A stretch of 64,000 nt of DNA from Cladophialophora immunda (Eukaryota; Ascomycota; Eurotiomycetes; Chaetothyriales; Herpotrichiellaceae), in NCBI RefSeq assembly GCF_000835495.1, contig NW_015622545.1, positions 1,426,001 to 1,490,000 on the forward strand, given 5' to 3'. The notes beneath the pieces were generated by a model, which was not told the origin of the DNA, searched no databases, and saw only the letters and a list, made by a program, of their open reading frames with translations. Both the position numbers and the translations under genes were made by a program. Below are positions 55,498 to 64,000 of this stretch, in pieces. Each line of letters opens with the position of its first letter. Positions within the stretch are counted from its first letter, which is position 1.

Positions 55498-58400
55498 TAT
55501 AGTATATAAGTAAATTCTAACTAATTAGAGTCCGCGCTAATTTCCTTAGTATTAACCTTAAACTTTCTTCTCTAGTATACCTTTTATCTTTATCTTTTAG
55601 TTCTTTCTTAGTCTAGCGAACTACGCTATTCTCTCTCTCCTTCTTTTTAATAGCGAAGTTCCGTAACTATTAAGATTATAGAGTTAAGAGTATCGTAGTT
55701 CGCTCTCTTTTAGGAGTCTATTAGAGAGGAAAAGGTATTTCTAAGAAGTCTAGACTTAGTAGCTTTTACGTTAAAGCGTTACCTCCCCTACCGCTTCGCG
55801 ATAGCTAAGTGTAGGGGTAGTAAAGAAATCTAAGCGGTTTATATTTTAAGAGATTCTCTAAAGATAGTTAGACCGCTATATTCTCTCCGTATTTATTTAG
55901 TTACTAGAGGAATTTTAACTACTATCGTTAAGGGTAGCGGTATTATTATTCTATTTTAGAGTCTATAGCTACGGTAGGAGTAAGTCTTATCTAGATCTAA
56001 GGAGTAAGAGTTCTAGTCTATAGTATCTCCTATCTCCATAAGGTATAGCGGATCTTATATCGTAGTTCTTTACGAGTTTTCGTTATTAGTAATCTCTCCT
56101 AGCGCTAAATCTTCCCTAGTTAGGAAGTCTACCGGCCTAGAATAGAATCTCTTTAAGCGATTAGTAGCGTAGGTACCTATTAGATAAGTACCGTTAAGTT
56201 CCGCTAACGTATATATACTCTTCTCTTAATTAGCTTCTATAATTCTAAATAGTCTAAACTATTAAAAGGCTAACTTCTTTTCTATAGATATATCTATTAA
56301 TCCTATAGTATTATAACTAAGTATAAGTATACTTACCTTAAATAGTTTAGGATATAAGCTATATTATTTATTAAACTATTCCTTCCTAAGTCTTTATATC
56401 CTATTTAGGTAAGCTACTATCTCTTCTAAGTCTTTATTCCGCCTTTCGAGAGCTTAGGCTCTTATAGTAATTAAATCCGTAGTATTAATAACTTTATCCT
56501 AGTTTATAACGTTTTACGTCGTAATCTTAAGTTTAATTAGTAAGATTAATTAGTCTAAGAACTTAATCTTATATAGTATTATCCTAGTTCTAGCTTTAAC
56601 GGTTATCTAGTCCGCCTAAAGGACGATATAAAGGTGATTTATCTATATATCTTCTCTATTAGTTTAATATATTTTTAAAAGGGTATTTATGATATCTTTA
56701 TATCCTACCTTTACTTACTTATTAGCCTAAGAGTAGTAGGTAGAGGTAATAACGCGTTTAATCCTATATCTTTTAGCGAGTTCTTTCACTTATCCCTTAT
56801 TTTCTAGTCTATTATCGTATACTAATTTCCTAAATAGTCTATAGTAATAGATAATCTCTTTATATAGGAACTTCACCACTATCGCGCTATTAATAGAGGT
56901 AATACCTCTAGACTTAACCTAGCCGCTTATATTACTCTAGGCTTCCATAAGGTATCTTTTTCCTTATAATAATAGTATTAAGATATAGTTAACGCTAATT
57001 TATTCCTATTATATATCGACTAACATTAGAAATATCTTATTATATAGCCTCTTACTTTCCTAGAACTAGTATTTAGGGTAAGTCTTTATAAATACCTAGA
57101 TATCTTAATACTAACCTTCTTAGAAATAATAATTAGATACTCTCTAATAGGTTACCTTATATCTAAAGTATCTAGAGTTATTATATATCGACTTAAGGAT
57201 CCTCTTTCTTTTAGTACTACTATTAATAACTTATCGACTTAGCTTATTTACTATTAGTTTTCTAAATAGATAACCGCCTTAGATAAAAAAGTATATAGAA
57301 TTCTTCTATAAGCGTTTAAACTCTTTATTACTTATCCTCTATAGATATTACTAGTTCTAGAGGTATTTTATAAGCTACTTTAAACGTTCTAAGTATTCAT
57401 CTTTAAAGAGCTAGACTATATATAGTTCTCGTGAGTCTATAGTCCGATCTCTTACGCGAATTACTACTAGCCTTACTATTACGAAGTCTCTTTTAGTAGT
57501 AGTTCATTTAATAGGCTAAAGGCTCCTATATATAAAAAGTATTTAGACTTTAATCTAATTATCGATATCCTCCTCCTCCTTAGCTTTCTTTAGATCTTCT
57601 TTAGTTAGAGGACGTTAGGATAGTACGTTAGTAACTATATTCTTATTACTAGGTATATATCGCACTTTAAAGTTAAATTTTTAGATCTATACTAACTACT
57701 AATTCACCACTACCTCTAGGAGATCTATAGACTACTAGTTAAGCTACGCCGCGAGAGTCATTACGTCCGTCTCTATCACGAAGTAGATAGTATATAACTA
57801 TCGTTTAAACTTCTTTAAGGCCTTTAGAAGTCCTTAAGCTTCTCATTTTAGAGCATTATATTCTAGTTTAGCTTTAATCTAGATATCGCTCTTATACTAA
57901 GTAGCTCTCTATTTCTACGTTACCGGATTAATCTACATAATCACTACGCTCTATCTACATCTATTAATATCTATAGCTAGGATAATAAGACTAGCCTATT
58001 CCCTATAGTTAAGGCTTATTAAGGCTAAAGGAGAAGATAGCGTAAGTTTAAGGGCTTTTATACCCTAGTCTTAAATCTTAGTCTATTTCTAGGGTACGTT
58101 TTTCCTAAGTAATATATATAGAGGCTTCGCTAGTATTATAAAGTATAGAATCTAGATATAGTAATAGATATAAATCCTAAGGAACTTATGGAGTTCTAGC
58201 TAATTAGTTAGGACTGACTAGATTAGGATTTTATAAGTCTTTAACTCTTAAGGATATTATCTATCTCTATTATAGATATACTTAACTATCTCTATTCTAT
58301 TTATATAGAGCTATAATTTCTAGCCTATAATCGTAGCTCTAGCTCTTTTAAGATTAAGTATTACCTTATTAAGGTTAATTAAGTACTCTAATATAAAGAG

Positions 58401-60500
58401 ACGTATTCCTAGCGTTACTTCCTATTATTAATAATCTATCTTTAGGCCCTTTATCGTAATATTGTCTAGAAACGGTTAAGTACGCTTTAGGATTTATTCC
58501 TATAGAATATAGTTCGTAATCCTTACGAACTATACTACTAAATTCGTAGCCTCTTAAGGTAAGGTTATATATTAAACTAACCTAATTAGAGTCTAAATAG
58601 CCGTAAGGTCGCGACTCTTCTTTATAAGTTCTATTTAGTTATAATTAGAGAGCTAATCTAGTAGAGAAGTCATATATATCCCTAAGAACTCTTCCGTAAA
58701 GTTATCTAATAAAGGAGGTAGATTTATATCCCTTATAGTAACTTAGTTAATGTTTTAAGTCGTAATAACTAACTAATACTTCCCTAACTTTTTCTTCTTA
58801 ATTAGGAAGAATAGATTTCTATATAAACCGTAACTAAACTCGAAGAGACGCTACTAAATCTTATCCTTAACTAGTTTAATTATAACTAGTTTAAGTACCT
58901 TAGGAACTAGAAAACTCTTTGTCTACTATAGAGTATAAGAAATAGTCTAAATAATCTACGGTAGTATAACTTCGTATTAGACTTAGCCGATTTTATTAAC
59001 GTCCTATACTAATACTTCTTCTTAATTATATAGGATTTCTAGAAGGACTTCCTTCTTAAAGGGTATTAAATTAGGCCTAATCACTAGCTTTTCTAGACGT
59101 TCTAACGTTAAACGTTCTCTATAGGGGAAAGATACAAGTCTTAGCTTTATCTATTACGAAAATAGATATAGTTACCTATTAAAGGTAGCTTATTCCCTTA
59201 AGATCGCCCGTACTCTCTAGTCTAGAAGACTACTAGGCATTAAACTATCTTACTAGTCTATATCTATAGACTTTATCTTATCTACCTTTTTCTTATAGAG
59301 GGTATTAATTCGAGCCTTAAAAGGTCTTTCTACTTAATAACGTTCATAACGTTACTTATTCTCTAGATCCTATCTTAATGCCTTAGTATCTACTAGCCTT
59401 AATAACCTTACGAACTAGCCGTCATCTAGTATATTAAAAGACTTAGTCATAAATTATAAGTCCTAAAGGTCTTTATCGTCTAATTCGAAAGGCTTACCTA
59501 CGGAGATTAGTTCGTTATTTTAGTCTACTTAGAAGTTAATAGCTAGGGTCTTAGGTTTCCTCTAAGCTCTTATAGATATAAGTACGGACTTCTTTATCGT
59601 TCTATACTCGCTTAGCCTTTTAAAGATATTAAGTATATAAGTTCAAATATCGTAGATATATCTCGATCTTTAGCGAGATTAGGAGTAGTCTAAGTAACTA
59701 TCTATACTCTCTTACTAACGTAGCTATTTATTAGTCTAACGATATAAGTATCTTTATCTTTTTCCTAGACTAACCCTTACGCTACCTTCTAGAATAGTCT
59801 TCCTAAGATAAAATAGTAAGTTAGATCTATAGTATTCGTTATATAGACGTTTATTAGGACCTTAACTCTAATAATACTAATAACGAAGTCTTTAATTATA
59901 CCTACGAACTTTTCTTAGTCTCTATTAAACCCTATAACGTTATAAATAAACTTAACCTTTCGTAGATACTAAGATAGACTTATCTCTTCTACTAGAGTAA
60001 GGGTCATTAGGTTAATCTCTACTCTAGTATCTAGTAAGGAATCTTCGTATCTCCCTCTTATTTTGACTAGTAGGTAGAGATATTTACTATAATATAATCG
60101 TAGCTAAATTAGATAGTCCACTAATAGATTTATTTATACTATACTAATCCTAGTAATAAGCTCGCCTTCCGCCTACGTAGACCGTACGCCAATACCTCTT
60201 AAGGTATAACCTTAATAGATTAACTTCTATTTATTTTCGTTATAATATTAATATTTACGAGAGAACTACTCGTCTCGAACTTCCTTTATTAATAGTAAAT
60301 CCCCCATTCGAATAGAGACTTCTTAGTTTAGTAGGTAGTTTATAATTCTACTAACGCTATTTAGATCTTATAATAATACCTTTTAGAGAGGTCTAGGTCT
60401 AGGCAGTCTATATATAGTCTCTTTTATAGCCTAAGGGCGTAATAATACCTAGCGAGGCTAGGAAGGCTCTAATAGATCTTCTATTATAGTATCCTAAAAG
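55498..60500 (-). pseudogene. pol of element B, RIP-damaged
   Basis: Minus-strand RT, RNase H and integrase-end blocks as given for the element. The RT type (RDxNLPPLxDxF followed by SLLDxxSxY) belongs to the branch of fungal gypsy-like elements whose RT runs on to SRDLTA and whose RNase H has TDAxxLVxQLN. The 55498-56844 part is repeated as element A at 38677-40023, with equal length. The protease and the start of pol were not delimited. Confidence 0.65.
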
Positions 60501-63011
60501 AGTAGGTTACGTAATTAGTCATCCTATATATTATATAGGGAAATTCCTAGCCTCTAATTAGTTAAGTTAATTAGTCCTAGCGAATTATCTATGATCTTAT
60601 TATATATAATCTCCCTAGTTAGTCTCGTTCTCTATATTATATATTATCTTAGTCCCTCTATAGGTAGTTTATAAGCTCTAATCTAAGGGTATTTTATCTA
60701 TACGTATTTATCTTACTAAGGAGTTAGGCGCTTTCCTAGAGTATTAATATAAGCTTCGCTCTAGAGCTAATCGATATAAATCCCCTTTAAACTTACCGTA
60801 TTTAGGACTTAGGAATCGTCCTCTAAGTCGTCTAGGGTAGCATAATCAGGTTTTGATCTAACTACGCGGACGGCGTTTATCCTTACGCCTAGCGGTACTA
60901 GGTCGGCGTCTCTCGTACCGTACGACTATCTAGACGTAATACTGGAATTCAGATCAATTTCCCTTATAATCTATTCTAGCCTTTCGACCTTTATCTCTTT
61001 AATAGGGATCGATAGGGGGGGCGAAGGGCGATCTTATTCTCTAAACTTTCTAAGGGCGATTTTATAGTCGGGATTAAGGTATAACGCTCTAGTAGCTTTC
61101 TAATGCACCTACTAAGAGTCTTCTTATAATATATATTCTAACTATCTATAAAGGAAGTAGTTAGCTCTAGAGTTACTTAAGTTTAAGCTTTACCTACTTA
61201 ACTACCCGTCATAATACTACGGTTTCTCTCTAAACTAAACTAAATAATCTTAAGATAACTAACTACGTAAGGACTAGATTACTTCTTAAGGTACCCCTTT
61301 TAGTGCTTTAATTAGCCGACTTATAAATTCTAGAGTAATAGCGTCTTGTACCTAGACTAGTAGTACTAACGCTCTTATTAGATAAGTTAATTCTTTCACT
61401 AACTAGTTACTATTTTTTGGGATAGATAGTTGATTCGCTAAAGATAACGAAGTATTCCTATCTATCTTTATTATATCCGTATAGTTATCCTAATAACGTT
61501 ACTCTATAGAGTCTTCCTTTTAAGCGATTAAAGGTTAAGTCTCCCTCTCGTACACTAACTCTTAGAATTCCTTATTAAGCACTCCTTATATAAATTTCTT
61601 TATCTTATTATTAGTGTCCTATAGCTCCTTTACTTATTTCTAGTATTTCTAGAAGTTTAAATTCTCTGATTTTCAGTCTATTAAGTTTTATTTCTTCTAA
61701 ATCTTATCTATATAGGTCTTTAGTAATCTAGATAGAAGGAGCTAATAGTATGCGTAATTTATCTTAGTCTTAGTCTAAATTAAGTAAGTTATAGTCTTAT
61801 AGAATTAATAGAGATATAGTTCTAGACTCTAGGACTTTTCTCGCTAATACTTCGCGAGTACCTAAAGATATTAAATACTTAATATCCACTACGTTTTATC
61901 CCGGTCTTTATATTTATCTAAGATCTTCTCTTTAAACTTCTCCTAATCTATTATATTAAACTTAGTAAGCTCTTTATAATACTCCTTCTTTACTTTTAAT
62001 ATAAAGCGAATAGATCTATAGATACATTCTCCGCTTACTATTACTTAATTATATTTATATAGCTCTTTAAACTCCTCGAAGAAAGAAGTTACGTTCTTTC
62101 TATTAAAATATAGAAGATTATTATTCCTATCCAAACTCTAGAGTATTTATCTTATTAAAATTACGGAAGGAGGGACGTATAGTAGCTATACTATAGAATC
62201 CGGCGTTAATAGATCTTATAAGCTAACGCTTAACATTATTAGTAGTCCTAGCTTTCCTTTACCGTTTGAGCCTCCCGTAGACGATATTTCGTTATTTTTA
62301 TATTTTTATATACGTTTTTCAGTATTTTTATCGATTTTATTAGTTATATCTTCGTAACTTCTCTTCTCTCCTTCGTTAAGTCCCTTACCCTTCTCGTTCC
62401 TTATCTCTACTAATAATTTTCATTGACACTATAGCTTCACTTCCCGATAATAGCGCTCTAACTTTACCCGCCTCCGTAAGCTTAGCCTTTCTATCTATCG
62501 TCGCTATTCCTTAAATAGTTCTACGTTTTATTAGCTTCCCCTAAGCTCCTTAGCTAGGGGTTTTTAGGGTTAAACGCTTTCCCTATCCCTTAAGGGATAT
62601 ATCTCTTCCTTAGTTCTTCTATATAATCTAAATAGTTGTAAAGTCATTAGTTTTCTACCCTATATAGTAGTAGTAAATATATATAGCTAGTAGTTCTAAA
62701 GGGCACCTTAAGTAGCGATCTTTATAAATAGTTAACGTAACCCGTCCTATATAGCGGGATAGACTTACTTAGCTAGTAATCCCTAAGGTATACCCTATGT
62801 AGCGGTTCTATATGTATAGCTAGCGTTCTCCAGATTTAGTTAGGTAGGTAGGTAAGTAAGTAATTCTTTAGTTCCGTTAGTCTAGTCGTTTATTGTAGTT
62901 ATATTATCGTTTCTTCTTCTTCAGTTTTGATCTTCTCCTACCGCTCGTAAAGAGATGCCTATACGTAAGCATTTTTCCTATTGAGCATTAGGTTCTTATT
63001 AGAGGCACTAA
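60501..63011. other. gag/5' region of element B, not readable
   Basis: By position this should hold the 5' untranslated region, gag and protease on the minus strand. I could not find gag motifs among the stops. CA/TG depletion is as strong as elsewhere in the element. Confidence 0.4.
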
Positions 63012-63293
63012 TGGACTGGGGCGAGGCTTCTAGCTATAGGCGCCAACTCATACGGCGGTAGGTAATAGGCACGTTCACATCTTGTCAAGTAGTTGATTGA
63101 TTATCTTATTATTATCCTCTCTATCTACCTAGGCGAATAACAAAAGAAAAGACTACTAAGCTAAAGTGGTACCCTCGAACTGACTAATCAGAGAGTGGTA
63201 ACGTTTGCCTATACAATGTACAGCCAAAAGTTGACTAATCACCTTACCCGCTCGCCTTGCATCTCAGGTCCTCTCCAAACCTTTCCCATTACA
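63012..63293 (-). repeat. LTR of element B (right; 5' LTR)
   Basis: 282 bp, TGGACTGGGGCGAGG to CCCATTACA, the less mutated of the pair; contains many intact CA and TG words. Confidence 0.9.
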
Positions 63294-63297
63294 CTAG

Positions 63298-63669
63298 TAA
63301 TAAGGAGGATAAATCTAAGGAGAGAGAAGGAAGGAATAACTATCCTTCCTTTCTCCTTATATCCTCTAACGTACCGTAAGGAGGTAACTATTATCCTCAC
63401 CTCCTTACTCCTTTCCTTACGTACTTATTCTAGCTCCTTACCTTCCCTTACGTACTTATTCTAACTCCTTACCTTCCCTTACGTACGATATCTTAGCTAT
63501 TAGGACTTTATATCCCTTATACCGTATACGTCTTGACTAATTAGGAGGTAGCATTTCGCCTATATATTATATAGGTAAATCTTGACTAATCAGGAGGCAG
63601 TATTTCCTGGCGTTAGTCTTAACGCTGGTTCGCCAGAACCGAGCCTTCTCCTGGGTTCAACCTATCACA
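63298..63669. repeat. LTR-X second copy, remaining 372 bp
   Basis: Matches bases 45-416 of the solo LTR at 41567-41982, following the CTAG duplication at 63294-63297. Its outer flank CCTTA compared with CCTAA left of 51804 is not an exact target duplication, in keeping with its being one LTR of element C and not a solo LTR. Confidence 0.9.
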
Positions 63670-64000
63670 CCTTAAATACTTTATATCTATATAAAAACTT
63701 ACTAAGAGATAAATATATTAATCTCTTATCCTATTAAGGTATAACTTTACGATCTTATACGTCTTTAGGAGGTAAAATATTTAAGTAGACGCCCTCTCTT
63801 AGAGAGAGTAGGATATATCTTAAGACTAAGAGAATAAAAGACTTCAGTATTATATAGCGTACCTTATTAAGCTAGAGATACTAGATAGAATAGGATCTAA
63901 GGCGCTATAAGTAAATATAATATTGACGGAAGGATTATTAATTAAAGAATAATAGAGATTAGCTTAATAGAACGACTAGATATATTAGGAAACTATTAAG
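63670..64000 (+). mobile_element. Start of another gypsy copy (element E), cut by window end
   Basis: 63671-64000 matches the reverse complement of 48500-48829 in element C over all 330 bases without gaps, with C-to-T/G-to-A type differences. So it is part of the pol region of the same family in the opposite orientation. Continues beyond the window. Confidence 0.85.

Larger units (their letters stand above)
51848..63293 (-). mobile_element. Full-length 11.4-kb Ty3/gypsy element (element B)
   Basis: Two 282-bp LTRs (51848-52129 and 63012-63293) with the 4-bp target duplication CTAG outside (51844-51847 and 63294-63297), inserted into LTR-X. Coding is on the minus strand: RT about 58800-58590 (RDINLPPLLDNFTEEFLG, TSLLD), RNase H about 57790-57545 (FVIETDVMTLAA, NFKVRYIPSNKNIVTNVLS, RPLTKEDL), integrase end about 56270-56095 (KRRVY, ELNGTYLIGTYATNRLKRFY). 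A purine run (AGGAGGGA on the minus strand at about 52131-52138) next to the left LTR fits a polypurine tract and the same orientation. About 3.4 kb lie between the integrase end and the 3' LTR, unusually long. All frames carry many TAG/TAA. Confidence 0.85.

Noticed and set aside
63195..63464. 89-codon frame near the window end
   Set aside because: Runs across the element B LTR and the LTR-X remainder; not a gene.
51799..63674. LTR-X copy 2 as a solo LTR with target duplication
   Set aside because: Flanks CCTAA and CCTTA differ by a transversion and the two sides are different parts of the family; better explained as the 5' LTR of element C.
36500..64000. Absence of TGA stops as proof of coding strand
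   Set aside because: TG is depleted on both strands by RIP, so TGA is rare in every frame; not used as evidence.
1..64000. CRISPR arrays, rRNA or tRNA genes
   Set aside because: No regular spacer-repeat pattern, rRNA-like stretch or tRNA cloverleaf was noticed; a tRNA scan was not possible by eye.

Overview
The window looks like an accessory region of a filamentous ascomycete genome. Evidence: short GT..AG introns (49-76 nt) in otherwise intact genes, lineage-typical families (DUF3433 membrane protein, HET domain, fungal kinase-like genes, 2OG-Fe(II) oxygenase), Fot1/Pogo and Ty3/gypsy elements, and a strong repeat-induced point mutation (RIP) footprint over the right-hand half. Everything is read by eye from the sequence; no database search was run and family names are from memory of motifs.

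Left part (1-29.3 kb): a graveyard of low-copy genes with a few apparently intact ones. Intact or nearly so: a DUF6914-like small protein (6.58-7.0 kb, +), a 1320-residue DUF3433-type membrane protein with two introns (9.85-13.93 kb, -), a 638-residue uncharacterised protein ending in a tandem repeat (18.4-20.4 kb, -) and a three-exon 2OG-Fe(II) dioxygenase (21.1-22.2 kb, -). Broken: two inverted alpha/beta-hydrolase relatives, a HET-domain gene, a GNAT acetyltransferase, three kinase-like genes, a DUF7770-like gene and an NmrA-like reductase. Breaks are frameshifts and single stops.

Middle (29.9-36.5 kb): a fragment of a Ty3/gypsy integrase tail with chromodomain lies just upstream of a large intact gene (31.1-35.3 kb, +). 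That gene encodes a protein with a cysteine-protease-like (OTU/papain-like) module, a complete Upf1-like SF1 helicase core and an acidic C-terminal tail with eight regularly spaced tryptophans, resembling an Argonaute-binding GW/WG hook. Beyond it lie a decayed acyl-CoA ligase fragment and a second, truncated copy of the same cysteine-protease-like module. This helicase locus is the best candidate for an undescribed system: a silencing or RNA-surveillance factor beside a RIP-mutated transposon block.

Right part (36.5-64 kb): nested, RIP-inactivated transposons. In order: a complete Fot1/Pogo element with 43-bp inverted repeats and TA target duplication (36816-38676); a 3' fragment of a large gypsy family on the minus strand (38677-40023); a full-length chromodomain Ty3/gypsy element on the plus strand with 196-bp LTRs (40025-47098), carrying a 416-bp solo LTR with perfect 5-bp target duplication; a minus-strand gypsy element (47099-51803) whose 5' LTR is split by a full-length 11.4-kb minus-strand gypsy element with 282-bp LTRs (51848-63293, CTAG duplication); and the start of another gypsy copy in the plus orientation running off the window. 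Paired copies differ almost only by CA-to-TA and TG-to-TA changes and have identical lengths, and stops replace expected Trp and Gln codons. No RNA genes or CRISPR arrays were seen.
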